Part shown: piece after piece, positions 16,501-23,871 of the stretch
Position numbering within the stretch: position 1 is the first letter of the stretch
How the letters are laid out: each line of letters opens with the position of its first letter
DNA from: a virus
DNA length: 42,149 nt
Virus record (IMG/VR): IMGVR_UViG_3300020193_000917
Span: 1-42,149 of that record
Reading direction: 5' to 3' (one strand)
Translations under genes and position numbers: made by a program
The notes under the pieces: model-generated
Seen by the model: only the letters and a program-made list of their open reading frames with translations
Databases searched by the model: none
What the model was told of the DNA's origin: nothing

Positions 16501-17907
16501 AAATACTTAGGTAATTTTAATTTATTAAGATTATCATATAACGATGGAGGAAATACCTATCAATTTATAGATGATCAAATTCTACCTCCTAAACAAGGCG
16601 CTAAAGAAACTATGCTAGAACCCACTAATACAACCTTTTTACATCTAGTAGGTCAACTAAGTATTGCAAAAAGTTTAGAAATTAAAACCGAAGTTAGTAG
16701 TAAATTAAGTAGTATGATTGCTATTTCTGCAAATGCAGATGCAAAAAATAAGGCAACACTATCTACTAATGGAGATAGTTTTGGTTTTATAAATACTAAT
16801 TTTGTTGATAGGTATATAGTAAATAGAGGTGAAATATCTGGAAATAATACAGGATCTTTAGATGCAGTAAAATTAGCAGCTTCCCAATTTAATCAAACTA
16901 TATCAGATTTTTATAGTACTATTAATCCTTCTGAAGCAAATGTTTCTCAAGCTACAAATTATTATATTAATAAAATGACTAATATAAAAAATGATGATTC
17001 TGCAACAATAGCGTCTGCTATGATTCCTGTATCTGTTAATTTTACAACAGACGGAATATCTGGATTTACTATAGGTCAAGCATTTACTATTTCTGATCAA
17101 CTTTTACCTTACACATATAATAATCGTATAGTAGCTAATCAACCGCTATTAACAAAAGATCATATAAATAAAGTGGGGTTTGTAGTAGTAGGACTTACTA
17201 ACACTATTGAGAATAATCAATGGAACACTGCTGTAAGAGCTAATATGATCTTTTTAAAAAATGCTACTTATTTCTCAGGATCAGTTAAACAATTAGAAAC
17301 TAAAAATGTTCAGTTTGGATTTAATCCTTTGAATTTATTATCTTTAGACGTAAATACTAAAATAAATAGTGGAAATTGTGAAGAGCCTTATGTTAATACA
17401 AACTTAAATAGAGGCTGGGAAGGAAGAAAGCAAGCGTTCCAAAGAACAGTAATTGATCCTGCTGTAGAGGGTCCAAAATTAAAAGCTAAATATGGTGAGA
17501 CTCTAGCTAAAGCAATATTAGCAACTATAAAAATAGAGCAGAACTTTATAGGCTTTAATAACAATTATGCAGGATTTGATATTACTGGAGGAGCATGGTC
17601 GTTTGATGCTAGATTTCATAATGGATATGTAGTAGCAAAAGAAGGTGGAACTAATTTATGTAAAGCTTTTATATCCTTTATTAGTTTCGAAGCATTTGTT
17701 GTACATATCGCCGAGAGTTTTATAAGGAAGGGTTTTGATAAAGCTACTACAGCAGACTCTTATGCTAAATTATGGTTAGAGAAATGGAACAGCGACGGTA
17801 TAAAAGATAAATATCCTGATAGAACCCGCACCCCAGAATTGGAAAAAGAATTGATTACATCTGCTATACTTCAAGCATCTAAGATTTGGAAACAAATAGT
17901 CATATAA
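13570..17907 (+). CDS. Large baseplate hub-like protein with possible wall hydrolase domain
   Basis: 1445 aa. N-terminal region: KIPQWLINQLDTRANQGARD and NKTAWIRLVSS. Residues ~125-215 are hub-like: GYRPMPGITSVIIDTQGKLG, LRAATINFKCWDKTQLDIID, LYFKLGFTMFLEWGQTF. The middle is long, Asn/Lys/Ile-rich and not recognisable. The last ~170 residues (LAKAILATIKIEQNFIGFNN, NYAGFDITGGAWSF, FISFEAFVVHIAESF) resemble a glucosaminidase/muramidase domain of the FlgJ/GH73 type. That would supply the peptidoglycan-cutting tail tip that gp5 provides in T4. The hydrolase assignment is tentative; the structural role is well supported by context. Confidence 0.65.
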   Translation: MPFDSNKISNIIGTKIPQWLINQLDTRANQGARDSRDNNNILFLSNKTAWIRLVSSIDLLNPSDIEYFRKIVGDSIQNKEDLAKEFVLFGGTSKYLRENSYQQRSGIGKDGAYGILGDVEIQQFGYRPMPGITSVIIDTQGKLGSLRAATINFKCWDKTQLDIIDALYFKLGFTMFLEWGQTFFYPDGSSRVQSSEFYSIDPFKQNLTKEEIAIEISKNVRQSEGNYDALLGMVTNFNFTYNQDGGYDCTLKLMALGILGDSIKINNSGGLPGILRDEILLLSNTLVKISQLSQGSSEDVVEKYPNDLLQALVKLLRLQYVNPEKGFAEPFSNLPQNTFDTISFRSSDFYSRQAVLSLKYNIRNYELIKSNPVPLVLPSRWALKPKEGRNILTKDQVNAIKNSEFYEFDYIIRDSSPLYLIGRTGQILDTSKLSNYFLEFDANYLDEKIHKGISAYAVRTPDGDPPNKDFYEYKISYGKSQGPDYYNFDIKVYNKLSNAKVDNTQYKSGFLTIDLGGKRSDYILQNVIEKLKIIQGGVYESGVSVKLTQIKEDGTFVVTISYENFESPGTIERAEYYSDVLKEPDPGTGDSSFSVTYKGTVEIEFIFKDSSFINKITGTENSKVQINPYSEAIAKTNAQNKKQFEATLKEEQRKDQDARSEQILQALSSQSSLELILRTIEVKALTEAIQKTKSSEIDKKVHPFKIYNPIIESQNIPFYKQIFSNGIFSPIIDDLLNEKIDDNLYSTNKRISVIDRLKIYSKYGFATQLLSGESIENFKDNQVDFKELLRAYVVPYIINQEIVSGAYTNHPVYIPLGLLLMILNHNCTIYDSKTNQENQTPLVYIDFNPNLNFFLTNTKQLSTNPFKVLIPYEGTFSDYQALFSTNILNTNKDAILPQTKNSESIPLFKTPDDDLLSAQIPPIKYDQTTNNSYRGKLMNILLNIDYLVELVKDYSLKDGTNSIYLKPFLEQVIIDINKYLGNFNLLRLSYNDGGNTYQFIDDQILPPKQGAKETMLEPTNTTFLHLVGQLSIAKSLEIKTEVSSKLSSMIAISANADAKNKATLSTNGDSFGFINTNFVDRYIVNRGEISGNNTGSLDAVKLAASQFNQTISDFYSTINPSEANVSQATNYYINKMTNIKNDDSATIASAMIPVSVNFTTDGISGFTIGQAFTISDQLLPYTYNNRIVANQPLLTKDHINKVGFVVVGLTNTIENNQWNTAVRANMIFLKNATYFSGSVKQLETKNVQFGFNPLNLLSLDVNTKINSGNCEEPYVNTNLNRGWEGRKQAFQRTVIDPAVEGPKLKAKYGETLAKAILATIKIEQNFIGFNNNYAGFDITGGAWSFDARFHNGYVVAKEGGTNLCKAFISFISFEAFVVHIAESFIRKGFDKATTADSYAKLWLEKWNSDGIKDKYPDRTRTPELEKELITSAILQASKIWKQIVI

Positions 17908-17908
17908 C

Positions 17909-18616
17909 ATGTTAAGATACTATCCATCATTCGCAATACAACCTAACTTAAACACAGTAGGAGGAGAATTCTTTTTAGATGGACAACCTTATTCTGGCAA
18001 GTATTATGAAACCTACGATGGTAGAGCATTTACAGGATCAACCCCAGAAGTAGGACCTAGTGAACCTTTAGAGAGAATCAGAAGCTATGCATCTGCACCG
18101 GGTTTAGGCAATGCTAATTTATCATCAAAGTCAAAAAGAGATCTTGCTAGTAGAACAGGAGTTGTTCAATCAACAGCTACCAATTCAAGAATTCCAGGAC
18201 AGCCGAATTCATACTATCCACGACCTATTGAACAAGACTATAAGAAAGGATATATCATTCGCTACTTTACTAAAAAAGAAAACGAAAGAGGTTTTGTTAC
18301 AGAGATATCACAAGACGAGTATAACTCAATTATAAACGGTATAACAGACTATGACATCACTATTTATCAGACTACAACTATACTTTGGAAATTAACAGGC
18401 CCATTAAAAAGCACTAGAGAGTCGCAGTACAATATTATACCAGGTATCATTGACACAAATCAAAGACTCACTGAATCAGCAAATAGAACGTTTTTAGGCA
18501 TCGTTGATTTTATTGGAGGCGAGTACTCTAAATTCGCTAGACCTACAGGAACAGTTGTAAAAAATACTCCAAGTACATCAAACGTACAAAGTACTTCAGG
18601 ACCACTTTATAATTAA
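17909..18616 (+). CDS. Hypothetical baseplate-associated structural protein
   Basis: 235 aa, family not recognised. Starts MLRYYPSFAIQPNLNT, followed by VGGEFFLDGQPYSGKYYETY and DGRAFTGSTPEVGPSEPLER. This Tyr/Gly-rich N-terminus gives way to a Ser/Asn-rich linker and a compact part with GYIIRYFTKKENERGFVTEI and YQTTTILWKLTGPLKS. The tail is Ser/Thr-rich. It begins 1 nt after the hub-like gene stop and closes the tail block, so it is most likely part of the baseplate or a fibre-attachment protein. Confidence 0.6.
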   Translation: MLRYYPSFAIQPNLNTVGGEFFLDGQPYSGKYYETYDGRAFTGSTPEVGPSEPLERIRSYASAPGLGNANLSSKSKRDLASRTGVVQSTATNSRIPGQPNSYYPRPIEQDYKKGYIIRYFTKKENERGFVTEISQDEYNSIINGITDYDITIYQTTTILWKLTGPLKSTRESQYNIIPGIIDTNQRLTESANRTFLGIVDFIGGEYSKFARPTGTVVKNTPSTSNVQSTSGPLYN

Positions 18617-18666
18617 ATTATATGATGTAAAAATATTTTTATTATATTGTCTACTAATAACAGGTT

Positions 18667-19962
18667 ATGTATTTCATCATTGAAAATAAAGAGCAACTAG
18701 ACCGTCTAGAATTAACAGATGAAGCGTTTATTCAGATTGTTACTTCTAACGATTATTACCATCCTAAGCTGTCTAGAGCAAGTTTAATTTACTATCATAA
18801 TGGTAAGAAAGGTTATATTTTTGTAATCAACCATTCAGAAGGTTTTTCACTAAATATTAAATTAGTAGAACAGTTCTTGCAAAAGCATGATAAGGTCTAT
18901 CTACTAGACAAGAAGTTTCATTTATACTTTTTAGATCTTCCTAAGTCTATCGATGTACAGTTTATTTGTTTAGATAAAAACAATGAATATAGTTCTTTTG
19001 AATACAACACTCCGGTTCATCGTGATTTTTATATTAAACATCCTGTACTATCAACAATCAACGAGATTATACCAATTTCTAAACACTATGAAAAGTGTCA
19101 ATATTTGTATAAGATGGTAAAAGATTATTTTAATCTTGAAATGGATATTGAATTGCAAGACAGACTTGTTGAAGCATATAAAAAAGTAGAAGAGACTGGT
19201 ATTGCTATTGACTTAAAATGCTTTCATAACAAGTTCCAGTTTCAGCACCCAGAGTATAGTTTAGATAGTTCAATTATCTATTCATACTACAACCTGTACA
19301 ACTTAACAGCTAGGCCTACTAATTCATTCAACGGTATTAATTTTCTAGCTATACCTAAAGATAAGGATTTTAGACAGTGTTTTGTACCAAAGAATGACTT
19401 TTTAGTAGAGTTTGATTTTGATGCCTACCATTTAAGGCTTATATCTAGACTCATTGGGTTTGAACTTCCAAAAGAATCTATGCATGTCTATTTAGGGCGC
19501 TTATACTTTAACCTGACCGAGCTGACTAGTGAGCAATATAAGGAATCAAAGACCATTACATTTAGACAGCTGTATGGAGGGATTGAGACCAAATATAAAC
19601 ATATAGAATTCTTTAAACACTTAAGTGAGTTTATTGACCAGGAATGGAAGAAGTATAATGCACATAAAGCAGCAGTACTACCAACTGGCCGTATTTTGAA
19701 GAAGCTTCCTGGCATGAATAAGCTAAAGTTGTTTAACTACATTATTCAGAATCTGGAGACCAAGGAAAACATTGACAAGATCTTAGAGATAAATAAACTT
19801 CTAAGTAAAAAGAAGACAAAAATTATTTTAATCACCTACGATTCATTCTTATTTGACTTTTGTCAAGAAGATGGAAAAACACTGTTAAAAAAGATAAAAG
19901 AAGTGTTAGAAAACAATCAAATGGTCGTAAGACACAAATATGGCACCAACTATGCTTTCTAG
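18667..19962 (+). CDS. Divergent family A DNA polymerase-like protein
   Basis: 431 aa with an eroded Pol I palm. Motif A is DFDAYHLRLISRLIG (Asp250 kept; the usual Glu of QIELR is His255). Motif B is SKTITFRQLYGG (K295 and Y303-G304 at the normal K-x7-YG spacing). Motif C is TYDSFLFDF, where the usual HDE is Y391-D392-S393. The N-terminal 150 residues look like a degenerate exonuclease domain without DxE. A complete PolA is encoded at 28193-30496, so this is a second, probably altered copy. It may be inactive as a polymerase, or a specialised enzyme. It opens the replication block. Confidence 0.7.
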   Translation: MYFIIENKEQLDRLELTDEAFIQIVTSNDYYHPKLSRASLIYYHNGKKGYIFVINHSEGFSLNIKLVEQFLQKHDKVYLLDKKFHLYFLDLPKSIDVQFICLDKNNEYSSFEYNTPVHRDFYIKHPVLSTINEIIPISKHYEKCQYLYKMVKDYFNLEMDIELQDRLVEAYKKVEETGIAIDLKCFHNKFQFQHPEYSLDSSIIYSYYNLYNLTARPTNSFNGINFLAIPKDKDFRQCFVPKNDFLVEFDFDAYHLRLISRLIGFELPKESMHVYLGRLYFNLTELTSEQYKESKTITFRQLYGGIETKYKHIEFFKHLSEFIDQEWKKYNAHKAAVLPTGRILKKLPGMNKLKLFNYIIQNLETKENIDKILEINKLLSKKKTKIILITYDSFLFDFCQEDGKTLLKKIKEVLENNQMVVRHKYGTNYAF

Positions 19963-19974
19963 TAATATATTCAA

Positions 19975-19981
19975 TATTTAT
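19975..19981 (+). promoter_or_regulatory. ATATTTAT-class putative phage promoter
   Basis: Context ttcaa-TATTTAT-aatta, 13 nt before ATG 19995. Confidence 0.5.
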
Positions 19982-19994
19982 AATTAACCAAGTT

Positions 19995-20423
19995 ATGCAA
20001 GAATCAAAAATTATTGAAATTACAGTTGAAAATTTGATGAATAAGTTATTTTGTACTTTTTCTCCTAAAGATAGTCTAGATGATACACTTAGAGAAATTA
20101 ACAGAGAGTACACTATTTTATATAAAAAGATTTTCGTTTTGGCGTCCCCAGAGTCTGATGAGTTTATGTGTACATACAACATTGAACTCCAAGACGGCAA
20201 GACCAAGGTTCTTCCAAATACTATCCTACTCCATAGAAAGAAAGAGTCAAATACTCTTTATACCATTAATGCCTTGAACACTTTGATTAAGAAGCTGAAT
20301 AGTGGTGTACTAGATACATCTTTTATTATCAATTGGAATGATTACAAGAATAGTATCTTGTTGACTCAAGGAGACGACTTGAAAAGGTTGAACACTACTA
20401 TCCATAAGATCGTGGCAGTCTAA
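19995..20423 (+). CDS. Hypothetical phage protein
   Basis: 142 aa from ATG 19995 (MQESKIIEITVENLMNKLF). This start is preferred over the longer frame because ATATTTAT and the common AAGTTATG context lie directly upstream and a longer version would overlap the polymerase-like gene. No family recognised. Predicted mix of helix (NALNTLIKKLN) and strand (SFIINWNDYKNSILLTQGDD). It is located between the polymerase-like gene and the SSB region; function unknown. Confidence 0.6.
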   Translation: MQESKIIEITVENLMNKLFCTFSPKDSLDDTLREINREYTILYKKIFVLASPESDEFMCTYNIELQDGKTKVLPNTILLHRKKESNTLYTINALNTLIKKLNSGVLDTSFIINWNDYKNSILLTQGDDLKRLNTTIHKIVAV

Positions 20424-20430
20424 TATTTAT
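20424..20430 (+). promoter_or_regulatory. ATATTTAT motif almost abutting a start codon
   Basis: Context tctaa-TATTTAT-tagca, only 4 nt before ATG 20435. If it is a -10 element, the mRNA would be leaderless or start inside the gene. Confidence 0.4.
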
Positions 20431-20434
20431 TAGC

Positions 20435-20860
20435 ATGAAACAGCAACTTACCGAAGTAAAAAGGATGCAGAAATTAGCTGGCATTTTAAAAGAGGATCTA
20501 GAGTCTGATATAAGACAAGACTTACAAAAAGTGTCTGGTATTAGTTTACCTGCGACAGAAGATCCTGAATATTTAAAAGCTGCCAAAAAAGGAAGAGACT
20601 CCGCAACTGCTTTTTTAGCTAGTAAAGTAGACCAGAGTGGAGTTAGTCTTGATTCTATTAAAAAAGGTTTGATATCTACTTTTAGAGATGAGCCTTTTGA
20701 TGAGCCTAGATTCGTCAATAGAACTATTCAAGGAGTAAAGAACGCAGAGGATCTAGATCAGCTAGTATCAGATGCAGCTGCCGATAGCGATGGGTTCTTT
20801 GATAAACATAACTTGTACGATTTAATACTCGATCTAATTGATCAAAGAGTGATAAAATAA
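20435..20860 (+). CDS. Hypothetical helical protein with RMQKLAGI motif
   Basis: 141 aa, mostly helix. The N-terminus LTEVKRMQKLAGILKE is a short tag that I associate with many unrelated marine phage proteins. The body contains YLKAAKKGRDSATAFLAS and an acidic region NAEDLDQLVSDAAADSDGFF. Met11 (20465) is an alternative start if the mRNA begins within the first codons. It is closed by the terminator at 20863-20888, so it is separate from the SSB gene. No function assigned. Confidence 0.6.
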   Translation: MKQQLTEVKRMQKLAGILKEDLESDIRQDLQKVSGISLPATEDPEYLKAAKKGRDSATAFLASKVDQSGVSLDSIKKGLISTFRDEPFDEPRFVNRTIQGVKNAEDLDQLVSDAAADSDGFFDKHNLYDLILDLIDQRVIK

Positions 20861-20862
20861 GT

Positions 20863-20888
20863 AAAGCCGGCTAAACACCGGTTTTTTT
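20863..20888 (+). terminator. Intrinsic terminator
   Basis: Stem AAGCCGG (20864-20870) and CCGGTTT with a 7-nt loop CTAAACA, followed by a run of T residues (20882-20888). Confidence 0.8.
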
Positions 20889-20900
20889 ATCTCACTTAAC

Positions 20901-20920
20901 AGAACGATTTTTTCCGTTCT
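20901..20920 (+). promoter_or_regulatory. Hairpin in the SSB gene leader
   Basis: AGAACG (20901-20906) and CGTTCT (20915-20920) form a perfect 6-bp stem with an 8-nt T-rich loop. AGAAC repeats at 20921. No T run follows, so it is not a terminator. It lies 34 nt upstream of the SSB start. T4 gp32 represses its own mRNA through a structured leader, so autoregulation is a reasonable guess. Confidence 0.45.
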
Positions 20921-20954
20921 AGAACATTCATTACATTTACTAAAACAGTTATAT

Positions 20955-21737
20955 ATGGACATTTCAGTCATCAAATCAAGATTGTCGGCTCTACAGAATC
21001 CACGTGGAGGACAAAAGAAAGACCTCACCCAAACTATTTGGAGGCCAACCGTGGGTAAACACTCGGTACGCATTGTACCTTCTGTGTTTAATAAACAGAA
21101 TCCTTTTAAAGAAGTTTATATGCACTATGGTATCAATAATAGATCCATGATGGCATTAACTAACTTTGGTGAAAAAGATCCTATTGTTGAATTTGCACAA
21201 GGGCTTCGTAAGTCTAGTGAAAGAGACAATTGGCAACTAGCTAAGAAGCTTGAACCAAAAATGCGTGTATTCGCTCCTGTAATTGTACGTGGAGAAGAAG
21301 ACAAAGGGGTGCGCCTTTGGGAGTTCGGTAAGCAAGTCTATATGGACTTACTTTGTATTGCTGAAGACGAAGATGTAGGAGACTACACAGATCCTATTCA
21401 AGGTCGTGATATTACAGTTGAAACTGCTGGGAAAGAAACCACAGGCCTTATGTATAACACATCTACTGTACGTGTTAGAACTAAGTCAACGCCTCTATCA
21501 GAAGATGGTGACAAAGTAAAACAGTGGTTAGAGAATCAGCCTGATCCTTTAACACAGTTTAAGAGATACACTTATGATGAAATGAAAGAAGCGCTTCTAA
21601 AACACCTGAATCCAGAAGAAGACATCAAAGAACAAGCAGATCAAGTTGTTTCTAAACAGCCTGAAACAGGTCAATATACCTTGAGCACTAGTAAGCCTAG
21701 TATTGACTCTTCTATTGATGATTTATTTGATTTTTAA
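20955..21737 (+). CDS. Single-stranded DNA-binding protein (T4 gp32-like)
   Basis: 260 aa. Coats ssDNA during replication and recombination. Seen: N-terminal basic segment (IKSRLSALQ...GGQKKDL), an OB-fold core with WRPTVGKHSVRIVPS, FKEVYMHYGI and KMRVFAPVIVRGEEDKGVRL, and the acidic, aromatic C-terminal tail SIDDLFDF that recruits replication partners. Unlike T4 gp32 it has only one Cys and no zinc-binding Cys/His cluster. It directly precedes UvsX, as expected for a recombination-dependent replication module. A hairpin in its leader may mediate control. Confidence 0.85.
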   Translation: MDISVIKSRLSALQNPRGGQKKDLTQTIWRPTVGKHSVRIVPSVFNKQNPFKEVYMHYGINNRSMMALTNFGEKDPIVEFAQGLRKSSERDNWQLAKKLEPKMRVFAPVIVRGEEDKGVRLWEFGKQVYMDLLCIAEDEDVGDYTDPIQGRDITVETAGKETTGLMYNTSTVRVRTKSTPLSEDGDKVKQWLENQPDPLTQFKRYTYDEMKEALLKHLNPEEDIKEQADQVVSKQPETGQYTLSTSKPSIDSSIDDLFDF

Positions 21738-21742
21738 TAACT

Positions 21743-21770
21743 AACCTCTGGTCTGTAAAATCAGGGTTTT
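21743..21770 (+). terminator. Probable terminator after SSB
   Basis: AACC-t-CTG (21743-21750) pairs with CAGGGTT (21762-21768) through 7 bp with one bulged T, followed by TTATAAT. Weaker than the other terminators; it may attenuate rather than stop transcription into UvsX. Confidence 0.5.
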
Positions 21771-21788
21771 ATAATATAACAGTTTTGT

Positions 21789-22859
21789 ATGGCAAAAGCA
21801 AAAGAATCGCTTAATAGTACTATATTTAGTGCAATAAAAGGCACAGCAGACATAGAGAAGTTTAAGAAAGGCAAAAACTTATCTGCTGGAGTAGTTTTCA
21901 AAGAACAGAGTTGGATACCACTTTCAAAAGCATTTCAAGATACGCTACAAATACCAGGAATTCCAATTGGTCACATTACATTATTAAGAGGGCACTCTGA
22001 TACTGGTAAAACTACAGCACTACTTGAAGCCGCAGTTAGTGCACAGAAGCTAGGGATACTACCTGTGTTTATTATCACAGAGATGAAGTGGGATTGGACA
22101 CATGCTCGTGAAATGGGCTTTCAATTTGAAGAGGTAGCAGACTCTGCGACAGGAGAAGTTATAGACTATAAAGGCTTCTTCTTATATATTGATCGTGAAA
22201 GGTTAGAGTGTATTGAAGACGTGGCAGGCTTTATTGCTGATATTCTTGATGAACAGAAGAGAGGAACTCTTCCTTACAACATTTGTTTCTTCTGGGATTC
22301 TGTAGGGTCAATTCCTTGTAGAATGTCAATAGAGAAAAGTACTAATAATAACGAATGGAATGCAGGCGCGATGTCTCAACAGTTCGGTAACTTTATTGAT
22401 CAAAGGATTATATTATCACGTAAAGCATCGCAGCCCTATACTAATACATTAGTAGCCGTTAATAAGGTGTGGGTAGCTAAGCCTGATTCACCAATGAGCC
22501 AACCTACACTTAATAACAAAGGAGGTAATACTATGTACTTTGACTCGTCTTTAGTTATCACATTTGGCAACATTGCTAGAGCAGGTACTAACAAAATCAA
22601 AGCTACCAAGAACGGTAAAGAAATAGAGTTCGCTAAAAGAACTAGAATTAGCTGTGATAAGAATCACGTAACTGGTGTTACAGCTGTTAATAAAGTTATT
22701 ATGACTGTGCATGGATTTATCAATGATGATAAAAAGGAGCTTGATAACTATAAGAAAGAGTACTCTGATCAGTGGATGAAAGTTCTTGGATCAACATCAT
22801 TCGACATAGTTGAAGAAGAAACCGTTTTATCACCAGATATATTTGACACAGCAGATTAA
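21789..22859 (+). CDS. uvsX: UvsX/RecA-like recombinase
   Basis: 356 aa strand-exchange ATPase. Seen: Walker A GHSDTGKTT (residues 68-76), Walker B ICFFWDSVG (165-173, Asp170), and a DNA-binding loop region with NEWNAGAMSQQFGNFIDQR and NKVWVAKPDSPMSQPTLNNK. The length and lack of a RecA-type C-terminal domain fit T4 UvsX. Works with the SSB encoded upstream. Its stop overlaps the start of the exonuclease (TAATG), giving translational coupling. Confidence 0.9.
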   Translation: MAKAKESLNSTIFSAIKGTADIEKFKKGKNLSAGVVFKEQSWIPLSKAFQDTLQIPGIPIGHITLLRGHSDTGKTTALLEAAVSAQKLGILPVFIITEMKWDWTHAREMGFQFEEVADSATGEVIDYKGFFLYIDRERLECIEDVAGFIADILDEQKRGTLPYNICFFWDSVGSIPCRMSIEKSTNNNEWNAGAMSQQFGNFIDQRIILSRKASQPYTNTLVAVNKVWVAKPDSPMSQPTLNNKGGNTMYFDSSLVITFGNIARAGTNKIKATKNGKEIEFAKRTRISCDKNHVTGVTAVNKVIMTVHGFINDDKKELDNYKKEYSDQWMKVLGSTSFDIVEEETVLSPDIFDTAD

Positions 22860-23869
22860 TGAATCCAGAATATAAAAAAATATTTGACTCTTTAAAAGAG
22901 GAGAAGACCATAGATTCAGTAGATAGCAGAGTACTATTAATAGATGGCCTAAACACCTTCTTAAGAGCATTCGCTGCTATTGGTTGGGTAGATAAAAATC
23001 TATCACATATTGGTGGCTTAACAGGTTTTCTTAGATCGTTAGGCTATGTAATTAAATTAGTTAGACCAACTAGAGTGATAATAGTGTTTGATGGGCAAGG
23101 CTCATCTACAAATAAAAGGTATATTTACCCAGAATATAAAGCTAATCGTGGACTTAGTAGAGTAACTAATTGGGATTCATTTGAATCACAGCAAGAAGAG
23201 TCTGATGCTATGACCGAGCAATTAGTTAGACTGATCTTCTATTTAAAGACATTACCAGTTGATCTATTGTCTATTGATAAGATAGAAGCAGATGATGTTA
23301 TAGGTTACATTAGTCAACAGCTTAAAGGTGAAATTACTATCATGTCAAGTGATTGTGACTATCTACAACTAGTTTCTGATAAAATCACAATCTATTCACC
23401 TACTAAGAAAAAATTTTATGATCATAACCTCGTAGTTACAGAGTACGGTATCAGTCCTAATAACTTTTTGACACAAAAGATACTATTAGGTGATTCTGGA
23501 GATAATGTACCTGGTGTAAAGGGACTTGGTAGTAAAACTATGTTGAAACACTTTCCAGAATTATCTAAAGATATTGAAGTATCTATAGATGATATTCTAC
23601 AAAAGTGTGAAGGTAAACATAAAATATTAGAGTCTATTAAGAACTTCGAGTTTCAATTAAGGATTAATAAGAAGTTGATGGATTTAAAACACCCAAATAT
23701 GTCAGAAGAAGTACTAGAGGAAATAAATAGTGTATTACTTAACCCAAATAAAGTTTATAATTCACAGAAATTTCTTACATTATATCATGAAGATGAGTTA
23801 GGGAACTCAATTCAAAATGTACAAACGTGGTTATTTAATCATTTTCACAATTTGCAAAAGTATAAATAG
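22859..23869 (+). CDS. 5'-3' exonuclease (T4 RNase H / FEN-like)
   Basis: 336 aa flap nuclease that removes RNA primers. Seen: N-terminal metal site VLLIDGLNTFLRAF, RVIIVFDGQGSSTNKRYIYP, the IEADDVIGYI acidic cluster, then MSSDCDYLQLV and the helix-hairpin-helix region LGDSGDNVPGVKGLGSKTML. All core Asp clusters of the FEN/5'-nuclease family are present. It lies in one string with UvsX and helicase, with TAATG coupling upstream and 2 nt to the next gene. Confidence 0.88.
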   Translation: MNPEYKKIFDSLKEEKTIDSVDSRVLLIDGLNTFLRAFAAIGWVDKNLSHIGGLTGFLRSLGYVIKLVRPTRVIIVFDGQGSSTNKRYIYPEYKANRGLSRVTNWDSFESQQEESDAMTEQLVRLIFYLKTLPVDLLSIDKIEADDVIGYISQQLKGEITIMSSDCDYLQLVSDKITIYSPTKKKFYDHNLVVTEYGISPNNFLTQKILLGDSGDNVPGVKGLGSKTMLKHFPELSKDIEVSIDDILQKCEGKHKILESIKNFEFQLRINKKLMDLKHPNMSEEVLEEINSVLLNPNKVYNSQKFLTLYHEDELGNSIQNVQTWLFNHFHNLQKYK

Positions 23870-23871
23870 TT

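Noticed and set aside
18111-18335. Plus-strand frame inside the 17909-18616 gene
   Set aside because: No protein-like composition and it is fully enclosed by a better frame.
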